From contig NZ_CP113116.1 of the NCBI RefSeq assembly GCF_026625985.1, positions 2,232,001-2,296,000 of the forward strand: a DNA stretch of 64,000 nt, read 5' to 3'. Below, piece by piece: positions 52,672-61,079 of the stretch (positions are counted from its first letter, which is position 1; every line of letters starts with the position of its first letter). Under the pieces are notes generated by a model, which searched no databases, had not been told where the DNA came from, and saw only the letters and a program-made list of their open reading frames with translations. Made by a program: the position numbers and the translations under genes. The DNA is from Mycobacterium sp. Aquia_213 (GTDB taxonomy: Bacteria > Actinomycetota > Actinomycetes > Mycobacteriales > Mycobacteriaceae).

Positions 52672-55656
52672 TTGGTCGTGACCCGACCCACGACTGAGCG
52701 CCCCAAGCTGCCCAGCGTCGGCCGGCTCGGATTGATCGACCCGCCCGCGAGTCAGCGTCTGGCGCAACTGGGCTGGACAGCCCACGACGACAAGGCGCAC
52801 GTCGACCTGTTGTGGGCGTTGTCGCGTGCACCTGATCCGGACGCCGCGCTGCGGGCCCTGGTCCGGCTCGCCGAGAACCCGGACACCGGGTGGGACGAGC
52901 TCAACGCCGCGCTGCTCAACGAACATGCCTTGCGCGGGCGACTGTTCTCGGTGCTGGGTTCGTCGCTGACCCTCGGCGACCATCTGGTGGCCAACCCGCG
53001 GTCGTGGAAGCTGCTGCGGGGCAAGGTCAAACTGCCGACGCGCGACGAGCTGCACGAAGCATTCACCGAGTGCGTCAACGACGCGCTGGCCGAGCCGAAT
53101 TCGGTGGTGCCCCGACTGTGCACCCTGTATCGCGACCACCTGCTGGTGCTGGCCGCGCTCGACCTGGCCGCGACGGTCGAGGACGAGCCGGTGGTGCCTT
53201 TCACCGTGGTCGGCGCCCAGCTGTCCGATACCGCCGACGCCGTGCTGGCGGCCTCGCTGCGGGCGGCCGAGGCAACCGTGTGTGGCGACCGGACGCCGCC
53301 GCGGCTGGCGGTCATCGCGATGGGCAAATGCGGTGCCCGCGAATTGAACTACGTCAGCGACGTCGACATCATCTTCGTCGCCGAGCAGGCCGACTCGCTG
53401 TCCACCCGGGTGGCCACCGAGATGATGCGGGTGGCTTCGACGGCGTGCTTCCAAGTGGATGCCGGGCTGCGGCCGGAGGGACGCAGCGGCGAGTTGGTCC
53501 GCACGGTCGAATCGCACGTCGCCTACTACAAGCGCTGGGCGAAAACGTGGGAGTTCCAGGCGTTGCTGAAAGCCCGCGCCGCGGTCGGCGATGCGGAACT
53601 CGGCAAGCGCTATCTCGACGAGTTGATGCCCATGGTCTGGATCGCCTGCGAGCGTGAGGACTTCGTGGGCGAAGTGCAGGCCATGCGGCGCCGCGTGGAG
53701 CAGCTGGTGCCTTCCGAGGTTCGCGCGCGCGAGCTCAAGCTCGGCAGCGGCGGTTTGCGTGATGTTGAGTTCGCCGTGCAGCTGCTGCAGTTGGTGCACG
53801 GCCGCGGCGACGAATCCCTGCACGTGGCCTCCACGGTCGATGCGCTGGCCGCCCTGGGCGAGGGCGGCTACGTCGGCCGCGAGGACGCCGCGAACCTGAC
53901 CGCCTCGTATGAGTTTCTGCGATTGCTCGAGCACCGGCTGCAGCTGCAGCGGCTCAAGCGCACCCATCTGTTGCCGGAGGTCGACGACGAGGAGGCGGTG
54001 CGCTGGCTGGCGCGCGCGGCCCACATCCGTCCGGACGGCCGCCACGATGCGGCCGGGGTGCTGCGCGAGGAGCTCAAGCACCAGAACGTGCGGGTGTCTC
54101 AGCTGCACGCCAAGCTCTTCTACCAGCCGCTGCTGGAGTCGATCGGGCCGTCGGGCCTGGAGATCTCGCACGGCATGACGTCGGAAGCCGCGGAGCGGCA
54201 GTTGGCCGCGCTGGGCTACGAAGGGCCGCAGACCGCGCTGAATCACATGTCGGCGTTGGTCAACCAGAGCGGCCGCCGCGGCCGGGTGCAGTCCGTGCTG
54301 CTGCCCCGGCTGCTGAACTGGATGTCGTACACGCCGGATCCGGACGCCGGGTTGCTGTACTACCGCCGCCTGTCCGAGGCGCTGGCCTCGGAAACCTGGT
54401 ACCTGTCCACGCTGCGCGACAAGCCCGCGGTGGCCAGGCGGCTGATGAACGTGCTGGGTACCTCCGCGTACGTGCCGGACCTGTTGATGCGCGCACCCAG
54501 GGTGATTCAGGACTACGGCGACGGCCCGGCGGGCCCGAAACTGCTCGAGACCGAGCCCGCCGTGGTGGCTCGCGCGCTGGTCGCGTCGGCGGCCCGGCAT
54601 GCCGACCCGGTGCGGGCCATCGCCGGTGCCCGGACGCTGCGCCGCCGCGAGCTGGCCCGGATCGGTTCCGCCGATCTGCTCGGCATGCTCGAGGTGCGCG
54701 ACGTGTGCAAGGCGCTCACGTCGGTGTGGGTGGCCGTGCTGCAGTCGGCGCTGGACGCGCTGACCCGGGCCAACCTCCCCGAAGACGGAAAAGCGCCCGC
54801 GGTCATCGCGGTAATCGGCATGGGCAGGTTGGGCGGCGCCGAACTGGGCTACGGGTCCGACGCCGACGTGATGTTCGTCTGCGAACCGGCCGTTGGTGTT
54901 GAAGATTCGGCCGCGGTCAAATGGGCGACGACGATCGCGGAGCAGGTTCGCACCCTGTTGGGAACGCCCAGTGTCGACCCGCCACTGGAAGTCGACGCGA
55001 ACCTGCGACCCGAGGGCCGCAGCGGCGCGCTGGTCCGCACCTTGGGCTCCTATACCGCCTACTACGAGCAGTGGGCACAGCCCTGGGAGATCCAGGCACT
55101 GCTGCGTGCGCACGCGGTCGCCGGTGACGCGGAATTGGGTCAGCGGTTCTTGCTGATGGCCGACAAGACGCGCTACCCGGCCGACGGTGTGTCCGCCGAG
55201 GCGGTGCACGAGATCCGCCGGATGAAGGCCCGGGTCGAGTCCGAACGGTTGCCACGCGGCGCCGACCCCAACACCCATACCAAGCTGGGGCGCGGGGGAC
55301 TGGCCGACATCGAATGGACGGTGCAGCTGTTGCAACTGCAGCATGCGCACGAGATCCCCGCGTTGCACAACACCTCGACGCTGGAATCGCTCGACGTGAT
55401 CGCCGATACGGGGCTGGTCCCCGCGGACGAGGTGGACTTGCTGCGCCTGGCCTGGCTGACCGCTACGCGGGCACGCAACGCGCTAGTGCTGGTCCGCGGC
55501 AAGCCGACCGACCAGCTACCGGGTCCTGGACGTCAGCTCAATGCGGTCGCGGTTGCCGCGGGCTGGCACAACGACGATGGAAGTGAGTTCTTGGACAACT
55601 ATCTGCGGGTAACGCGGCGTGCAAAAGCAGTGGTGCGCAAGGTGTTCGGGAGTTGA
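52672..55656 (+). CDS. glnE: Glutamine synthetase adenylyltransferase / deadenylylase
   Basis: A 994-residue bifunctional enzyme, matching the M. tuberculosis length. The N-terminal deadenylylase nucleotidyltransferase has GARELNYVSDVD at about 220-231, and the C-terminal adenylyltransferase has GGAELGYGSDAD at about 720-731; each is followed by an AMP-handling helical domain. It switches GlnA1 activity by AMP transfer to a tyrosine. The frame begins with TTG at 52672 (MVV, as in M. tuberculosis) or GTG at 52678, two codons later. The stop overlaps the next start (TTGA). Confidence 0.94.
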   Translation: MVVTRPTTERPKLPSVGRLGLIDPPASQRLAQLGWTAHDDKAHVDLLWALSRAPDPDAALRALVRLAENPDTGWDELNAALLNEHALRGRLFSVLGSSLTLGDHLVANPRSWKLLRGKVKLPTRDELHEAFTECVNDALAEPNSVVPRLCTLYRDHLLVLAALDLAATVEDEPVVPFTVVGAQLSDTADAVLAASLRAAEATVCGDRTPPRLAVIAMGKCGARELNYVSDVDIIFVAEQADSLSTRVATEMMRVASTACFQVDAGLRPEGRSGELVRTVESHVAYYKRWAKTWEFQALLKARAAVGDAELGKRYLDELMPMVWIACEREDFVGEVQAMRRRVEQLVPSEVRARELKLGSGGLRDVEFAVQLLQLVHGRGDESLHVASTVDALAALGEGGYVGREDAANLTASYEFLRLLEHRLQLQRLKRTHLLPEVDDEEAVRWLARAAHIRPDGRHDAAGVLREELKHQNVRVSQLHAKLFYQPLLESIGPSGLEISHGMTSEAAERQLAALGYEGPQTALNHMSALVNQSGRRGRVQSVLLPRLLNWMSYTPDPDAGLLYYRRLSEALASETWYLSTLRDKPAVARRLMNVLGTSAYVPDLLMRAPRVIQDYGDGPAGPKLLETEPAVVARALVASAARHADPVRAIAGARTLRRRELARIGSADLLGMLEVRDVCKALTSVWVAVLQSALDALTRANLPEDGKAPAVIAVIGMGRLGGAELGYGSDADVMFVCEPAVGVEDSAAVKWATTIAEQVRTLLGTPSVDPPLEVDANLRPEGRSGALVRTLGSYTAYYEQWAQPWEIQALLRAHAVAGDAELGQRFLLMADKTRYPADGVSAEAVHEIRRMKARVESERLPRGADPNTHTKLGRGGLADIEWTVQLLQLQHAHEIPALHNTSTLESLDVIADTGLVPADEVDLLRLAWLTATRARNALVLVRGKPTDQLPGPGRQLNAVAVAAGWHNDDGSEFLDNYLRVTRRAKAVVRKVFGS

Positions 55657-56297
55657 GTCAGGGAGCCGGCGCGTTCGATGCGATGTTCGAGGTGCTCAGC
55701 ACCGCAGAGGCCGATCGGGTGACGGGTCTCTACGCTCCGTTGGCCGACGCGGTGCGCGGACTCATCGATGCCACCATCCGGACCGAGGTCGACGACGACG
55801 TCGTCGCTCACGCGCGCGCCGAGATCGAGGCAGCCACCCAGCTGCTGCGCCAACGGACCCGGCCGGTCGGCGTGAGCTTTCGCGTCGATGGCCGTCCATT
55901 GCCGTTGGGTAATGCCGTCGTCGGGGTGAGCAATCCGATCGCCCCACCGCTCGTTGTCCAGCACGATGGCGACGGGCGCTGCCACAGCGATTTTGTCCTG
56001 GGATGCGCCTACGAGGGCCCGCCCGGGCTGGTGCACGGTGGCGTCAGCGCACTGGTGCTCGACCATATGCTCGGCGAGGCGGCCAGCGACGGATTGTCCA
56101 AGGCGCGTTTCACCGGAACCATCAGCGTGAAGTACCTGCGCGGCACACCGTTGGGCCCGCTACGTTGCGATGCCTGGATCGACCGCTCGGAGGGCGTCAA
56201 AGTCTTTGCGCGGGGCACTATTTCGGATGCGGAAGGGGTGACGGTGGAGGCAGAAGGCATCTTCATCGAACCGGCATGGGCGCGGGACGGCCAATGA
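55653..56297 (+). CDS. PaaI-type hotdog-fold thioesterase-like protein
   Basis: A 214-residue protein. The hotdog domain in the C-terminal half carries the PaaI-type segment GPPGLVHGGVSALVLDHMLG (about 127-146) with the likely catalytic Asp and Gly. The N-terminal 75 residues are helical. It probably hydrolyses acyl-CoA thioesters. The start is unsure: the TTG at 55653 overlaps the glnE stop, or the ATG at 55683. The stop overlaps the LLM oxidoreductase start by 4 bases, so the two are co-translated. Confidence 0.78.
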   Translation: MSQGAGAFDAMFEVLSTAEADRVTGLYAPLADAVRGLIDATIRTEVDDDVVAHARAEIEAATQLLRQRTRPVGVSFRVDGRPLPLGNAVVGVSNPIAPPLVVQHDGDGRCHSDFVLGCAYEGPPGLVHGGVSALVLDHMLGEAASDGLSKARFTGTISVKYLRGTPLGPLRCDAWIDRSEGVKVFARGTISDAEGVTVEAEGIFIEPAWARDGQ

Positions 56298-57154
56298 AGT
56301 TCTACATCAGCAGCGCGTTCCTGAACACCAGGGAGATCATCGAGATCGCCAAGGCCGCCGACGAACTCGGCTACGACGGCATCGGCATCCCCGATCATGT
56401 GGTGAACTTGGAGACTCTCGATACGCCGTACCCGTACACCAAAGACGGGGAACGACGCTGGCAGCCATTCACCGACTGGCCCGACCCCTGGGTGCTGGCC
56501 GGCGCCCTGGCCCAGGTCACCACCCGGCTGCGCTTCGTCACCACGGTCTACATTCCCGCGATGCGCAATCCCTACTCGGCGGCCAAAGCCATTGGCACTG
56601 CGGCGGTTTTGGCGTCCGGACGCATCGAGCTCGGTATCGGCGTCGGCTGGTGCCGCGAGGAATTCGCGCTGATGACCGAACAGTTCGACGCCCGCGGCAA
56701 GCGCACCGACGAGATGATCGAGTTGATGCGGGCGCTGTGGGCGCCCGGCTGGACGGAGTTCGACGGCGACTTCTACACGACGCCGCGGCTGGAGATGCAA
56801 CCGACGCCGCCGCCGATACCCGTCTACGCCGGCGGGCTCAGTGACGCTGCGTTGCGCCGCGCTGCGCGTAACGACGGCTGGATCGGCGACCTGATCAAGT
56901 CCGAACACGCCATCGAGGCGGTGGGCAAGCTGCGTGAACTCCGCGCTCAAAAGGGTTTGACCATGGACGATTTCACCATCCTGACACCGCTGACCGATGC
57001 CTTCACCACCGCCGACTACCAACGCGTCGCCGATGCCGGCATCACCGGCATCATCACGATGCCGTGGATGTTCTACTCCGGGCCCGACGCCACGCTCGAC
57101 GACAAGATCGACGGCATGCAGCGCTTCCGCAAGGATCTCGCGCTAGACGGCTAG
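56294..57154 (+). CDS. LLM-class F420-dependent oxidoreductase (Rv2161c-like)
   Basis: A 286-residue luciferase-like TIM-barrel enzyme. Typical segments are the N-terminal strand MKFYISSAF, GIGVGWCREEF (about 114-124) and PPIPVYAGGLSD near 175-186. The family uses F420 or FMN to transfer hydride; the closest match I recall is Rv2161c, which lies elsewhere in M. tuberculosis. It is coupled to the thioesterase gene, which suggests a small acyl-group pathway (inference). Confidence 0.86.
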   Translation: MKFYISSAFLNTREIIEIAKAADELGYDGIGIPDHVVNLETLDTPYPYTKDGERRWQPFTDWPDPWVLAGALAQVTTRLRFVTTVYIPAMRNPYSAAKAIGTAAVLASGRIELGIGVGWCREEFALMTEQFDARGKRTDEMIELMRALWAPGWTEFDGDFYTTPRLEMQPTPPPIPVYAGGLSDAALRRAARNDGWIGDLIKSEHAIEAVGKLRELRAQKGLTMDDFTILTPLTDAFTTADYQRVADAGITGIITMPWMFYSGPDATLDDKIDGMQRFRKDLALDG

Positions 57155-57179
57155 ACGGGTCGCGGCCATACTCGAACGC

Positions 57180-57401
57180 ATGCCCTTCACGGTTGTGTTC
57201 AGCAGTGGCGAACCGCGCGACTATGGCGCATTCGACAAGTACGAAGTCACGGATGCGGGCGTGTTGATCATCGACATGCATCGCGAGGACGTCAACCGGC
57301 ACTACATCGCTCCAGGGAGTTGGCTGGAGGTTGTCGATATGGCCGACGCGCAGCCCGCCGGCGCCTCGCGCGGGATCCTGGGCGTCAGACCGACACGCTA
57401 A
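57180..57401 (+). CDS. Small conserved hypothetical protein
   Basis: A 73-residue soluble protein (MPFTVVFSSGEPRDYGAFDK at the start), acidic, apparently all beta, ending in GILGVRPTR. It is 25 bases after the LLM oxidoreductase on the same strand. No signal, membrane segment or known domain. Codon third positions are mostly G or C. Function unknown. Confidence 0.6.
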   Translation: MPFTVVFSSGEPRDYGAFDKYEVTDAGVLIIDMHREDVNRHYIAPGSWLEVVDMADAQPAGASRGILGVRPTR

Positions 57402-57433
57402 GCGGCCTCGCAGGTCGTGCCCAGGGAGGGAAC

Positions 57434-57937
57434 ATGAGACATCACACGTATGTCGCGGCGGCCGTCGCGATGACCATCGGTGTGGTCGCCGCGGCCTGCA
57501 GCAGTTCGCCGAATCCGAGCAGCGCGTCGGGCACCGGTACGACGAGTGCCAAGGCGGTGACGACCACAGTGTCGCAGGCCACGACGACGTCGAGCGCTAG
57601 TACGGACCTGCGCTCGCTGATTCCCACGCCGTCCGGCACGCAGCGGACCGACGGTCCCGATTCCATCGCGGACAACGGCATCCACTTGCACTTCCTTGTC
57701 AACGGATCGCCGGGCGATGTGATGTCCGGCTACAAGACCGCGCTGGAAGGCGCGAGCTGGGTAGTGACCGTCGAGAGCTCGGGCGGCGGTCGCGGAGGCG
57801 GCGGCTCGACCTTTACCGGAACCAACGGCAGCACCTACGGTGTGTTCTCCGGCGGAGGCTACGGCGCCACGACCGACGTCGACGCGTGCGCGTGGCCGGC
57901 TAAGCCGGCCAACCCGGACTGCGGTCACCACCAATAA
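57434..57937 (+). CDS. Lipoprotein, hypothetical
   Basis: A 167-residue lipoprotein. The lipobox VAAAC lipidates Cys22; a Ser/Thr-rich linker (about 23-58) leads to a small domain with a Gly-rich insertion (GGGRGGGGS) and a C-terminal disulfide-like pair (DACAWP, PDCGHH). The ATG at 57434 has GGGAGGG just before it, which decides the start over the longer open frame from 57320. Twenty-one bases separate it from the next gene, so the two form an operon. Confidence 0.82.
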   Translation: MRHHTYVAAAVAMTIGVVAAACSSSPNPSSASGTGTTSAKAVTTTVSQATTTSSASTDLRSLIPTPSGTQRTDGPDSIADNGIHLHFLVNGSPGDVMSGYKTALEGASWVVTVESSGGGRGGGGSTFTGTNGSTYGVFSGGGYGATTDVDACAWPAKPANPDCGHHQ

Positions 57938-57958
57938 CGAACTAAGTGCAGGAGAATC

Positions 57959-59410
57959 GTGACACAACGAGGCCGGGGCTTTGCTCTGATCCCGATCAGC
58001 TTGGCGCTGGCTTTGCTGTTCGCGCCGTCCGCCGTGGCCGACACCTACACGGATCAGGTGGTGGCGCGCTTCGACGCCCAGACGCATGTGGTGGCGGACT
58101 CGGCGGGCAGGCCGCCGCTGCAGAATGCCGGCCAGGTCAACCAGCAGATCCTGACCACCCGTTGGGCGTGGAGCAGTGCACCACCGCTTTGGGTGGCGGC
58201 GGTTGCGCCCGACCAGACCGGTGTGACCACACCGGACGCCATCCACGACGTCATCCTGGGTCGCAATCCCGAGTTCAGTGGCGTCATCTTGGTGATCGAC
58301 GCCAAGGGCTACCACGTGCGCGCCTATAACGTGCCGAAGCCCGTTGCCGACAACGTCGACCCCCTGCTGAGTCAGTCGGCCAGAGATCACCGCAATGATC
58401 CCTTCGCTGCGACCAGAGAGTTCGTCGGGAAGCTTGCCAACCTCAATGCGGCATCCGGTTCAAGCGTCACCACTTCTCCCGTTTCGAGCCAAAAGCACAC
58501 CAGCTGGGCGTGGCTGTGGACGATGCTGATCGTCATCGGCGTTGTGCTGGCGTTGGTGGGTCTGATCGTGTTCGCCGTGAGCCGAAATAGTAAGCGCCGC
58601 AGGGACGCCGAGGCTAAAGACCAAATAAAGCAGGAGTTGATCAACGCTGAATCCGGCGTCACCGATATCAACAATGCGGTGGTCACCGGCAGCGATGTCG
58701 ACGTCAGTGCCGAGGCGACGAAGGCGAATTCCAGCCTCTACGAGGCGCGTAACGCTTACCAGTCCGGTGACTACTCCGCGGCGCGGGCGCACCTGCGGGT
58801 CGTGCAGGCGACGGTGGCCAGGGCCTACCAGAAGCTGTACCCGGATGCCAAACCCGATGTGAATGCCGTGAATTCGGTCCCCGTGGCGGACCGCAAGCAG
58901 GCGAGCGTGCAGACGACCGACCCGGAAACCGGTCAGAGCGTGACGATCAACAACAACAACTACAGCACCTCGCCGCAGCCGGGATACCAGCACTACTACG
59001 GCGGCGGCTACTACAACGGGATGTTCTTCTATCCGGGCTTTTATCCTTACGCGTTCTGGGGGCCGGGCTGGGGTTGGGGGCTCACCGATGTGCTCCTGAT
59101 GGATGCGCTGCTGGACGACCATTGGGGCGGCAGCTACGAGCGAGGCTTCGAGGCGGGTCGCGACTCGGCATGGACCGATACCGGCTACGGCGGCGGCCAG
59201 AACGTTGACTACGACAGCCAGCAGGGAAACGTCGGGTTCGACGGAAGCTACCAAGGCTCGGGCGATTCCTACTCCGGCGGCGACGTCAGTTTCGCCGGTG
59301 GTAGTGACAGCGGGGGTTACGACTCCGGTGGCAGCTTTGACTTCGGCGGCGGATTCGATTCGGGTGGTGGCGGATTCGACTCTGGCGGCGGAGGAGACTC
59401 CGGATTCTGA
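57959..59410 (+). CDS. Membrane protein with TPM-like N-terminal domain and Gly/Tyr/Asp-rich tail
   Basis: A 483-residue protein. A signal peptide (about 1-27) precedes an extracytoplasmic domain (about 28-180) that looks TPM/DUF5129-like; one transmembrane helix at about 183-208 is followed by a charged helical region (210-300) and a tail of Tyr/Gly/Trp-rich and then Gly-Ser-Asp-Phe repeats (GGFDSGGGGFDSGG). A Gly-rich end after a TPM domain is typical of YgcG-like proteins. The GTG at 57959 follows AGGAGA. The tail should be cytoplasmic if the signal peptide is cleaved. Function unknown. It converges with the TIR gene. Confidence 0.75.
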   Translation: MTQRGRGFALIPISLALALLFAPSAVADTYTDQVVARFDAQTHVVADSAGRPPLQNAGQVNQQILTTRWAWSSAPPLWVAAVAPDQTGVTTPDAIHDVILGRNPEFSGVILVIDAKGYHVRAYNVPKPVADNVDPLLSQSARDHRNDPFAATREFVGKLANLNAASGSSVTTSPVSSQKHTSWAWLWTMLIVIGVVLALVGLIVFAVSRNSKRRRDAEAKDQIKQELINAESGVTDINNAVVTGSDVDVSAEATKANSSLYEARNAYQSGDYSAARAHLRVVQATVARAYQKLYPDAKPDVNAVNSVPVADRKQASVQTTDPETGQSVTINNNNYSTSPQPGYQHYYGGGYYNGMFFYPGFYPYAFWGPGWGWGLTDVLLMDALLDDHWGGSYERGFEAGRDSAWTDTGYGGGQNVDYDSQQGNVGFDGSYQGSGDSYSGGDVSFAGGSDSGGYDSGGSFDFGGGFDSGGGGFDSGGGGDSGF

Positions 59411-59474
59411 GCGTTGACGTGTATGCACGCGGGGCTCGATACTCCTTCTGGGACAGCCAGTGTCAAAGCCCGTA

Positions 59475-61025
59475 TCATTGCTTGACGTTGTTGGCCATCT
59501 GATCGGCGATCTGGACGCCTCGGTTCTGGACGGCGGGGGCGCAGGCCACCACGTCGAGGACAACACTGGACACCGCGCTGAGCACGCGCTGGCATCGACT
59601 GGTGCCATCTTTACGGGTGCGCTCCAGCGTAATCTTGGGGGCGGCCCCGGCAGGGTTCCCGAAATTCCAGTGAGCCGTGCCGGCGGAGGCGGTCACCGTC
59701 ACGGCTGAGCCGGCGCACGCCTTCCAATTGTCCGCCGATGCCGCCACAAAGGCGTTGGCCGCGTCAGCGGTCGGGAAACTCACCGCGGCCTCGTAGACTC
59801 GATAATCGCTGCCGGCATGCAACAACTGGCCGCGCACCCCGGTGAAGCCGCTGCCCGCGTAGGCCGGATCCTGGGTGGGATAAAACGCGTTGAGGCAGTT
59901 CGGGTTTGACAGTTGCCATTCCGGGGCCATTTGCTGCGTCTGATTGTCGATGTCCAGACTTGGTACCCCCACGATCGTGGCGACTTCCGGCGCGCCGAGG
60001 AGGACAGAGTCCAGGGGGTTGGGCTGTGTCGGCGCGGGGACCACGCCGCCCGGCACGGCGGAGCCGGGCTGTGTCGGTGCCGGTTGCGCGGCTCTCGGCG
60101 TCGCCGACGGCTTCCTTCCAGAGCCCTGGGTAACGAGCACAATTGCCACGACGATCGCGACGACGACCGCGGCTGCGGCCCCGCCGATGATGACCAGTCG
60201 CTTGCGGGAATCCTGGGTGGCGCTTGCGCTGCGGGGCGGTGTCGATGAAACTCCCTGTGCTGCAGGCAAAGTAGCCCCATTCGGACTGCTGTCGCGTGGG
60301 CCGGTCGTATTGGGTTGGGTAGCGATCATCGACGCTTCGACGGTCGCCGATGCATCCGCCGGGGAGTCGGAAGGCTCGATCGAAGCCAGCACGTTGTCGA
60401 TGTCGTTACGCGTACGGTAAGTAACGTCGTGCCGCATACGCATCATGCGCAGCAGTTGGGCGATATCGCTGCGGGCGCTGGGGTCGTCGCCGTCCTCGTC
60501 GAGTCCGGATCTCAGTTCGACCAAGAGTTGCAGCTGCTGCTGCGGGCTCAGCTCCTTTTCGGTGAGCTGGTTGCCCAACCGCGTGATGTAGCCGAACGGC
60601 ACCGGCGGCTCGTCGGGCAGCGGGTCGGGCAGCGGTTGGGGTTTATTGACGAGCGAGTGGACGGCGGTGACCAATTGAATGCTGGCGTCGACCGTCGGGT
60701 CCCGGTAGTCGATGATCTGCAGCGCGGCAAGGGGATTGACACGCATGCTGCCGATGTCACCAATCCGAACGGGAAGGATCGGCCGGTTCAAGGCCTGCGC
60801 GTAACGCAGCTCGGACTGGCTGGGCTTGGACTGTAACCAGTTACTGGACAGTGCCACAACGAACACCTCGCAGGCGCGGATCTGTTCCAGGATCTGGGCC
60901 CACCAGGAATCGCCGCCGCCGAGCTCTTGGTCTAACCAAACCTGTTGATGGGCCCGCCGAAGAGTTGCCGCCAGTTCGTCGACTGGTGACCGATCCTGGC
61001 TCGAGTAGCTCATGAACAAAGTCAT
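59475..61025 (-). CDS. TIR domain - transmembrane - PknH_C-like sensor protein
   Basis: A 516-residue protein. TIR domain, 1-110: start MTLFMSYSSQD, then VFVVALSSNWL, with Glu72 (QSELRYA) at the place of the catalytic glutamate of TIR NADases. A helical region, about 140-220, and a Ser/Pro-rich linker follow. One transmembrane helix, about 276-299 (KRLVIIGGAAAAVVVAIVVA). A Pro-rich stalk leads to a PknH_C-like extracellular domain, about 338-514, with several cysteines (NPNCLNAF, WKACAG, SRCQRV, VVACAP). So a TIR effector sits inside the cell and a kinase-type sensor outside. The ATG at 61025 has GAGGAA upstream. It lies 54 bases after the receptor kinase stop. Confidence 0.85.
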   Translation of the reverse strand: MTLFMSYSSQDRSPVDELAATLRRAHQQVWLDQELGGGDSWWAQILEQIRACEVFVVALSSNWLQSKPSQSELRYAQALNRPILPVRIGDIGSMRVNPLAALQIIDYRDPTVDASIQLVTAVHSLVNKPQPLPDPLPDEPPVPFGYITRLGNQLTEKELSPQQQLQLLVELRSGLDEDGDDPSARSDIAQLLRMMRMRHDVTYRTRNDIDNVLASIEPSDSPADASATVEASMIATQPNTTGPRDSSPNGATLPAAQGVSSTPPRSASATQDSRKRLVIIGGAAAAVVVAIVVAIVLVTQGSGRKPSATPRAAQPAPTQPGSAVPGGVVPAPTQPNPLDSVLLGAPEVATIVGVPSLDIDNQTQQMAPEWQLSNPNCLNAFYPTQDPAYAGSGFTGVRGQLLHAGSDYRVYEAAVSFPTADAANAFVAASADNWKACAGSAVTVTASAGTAHWNFGNPAGAAPKITLERTRKDGTSRCQRVLSAVSSVVLDVVACAPAVQNRGVQIADQMANNVKQ

Positions 61026-61079
61026 TGCGGTTTCCTCAAGATACGACTGAATTCGGTGTTGTTGGTGAAAGTCAGTGGA

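Noticed and set aside
51229..55368. A 1379-codon open frame antisense to glnA2 and glnE
   Set aside because: It crosses two well-supported genes on the other strand and has no recognisable fold; a GC-skew shadow.
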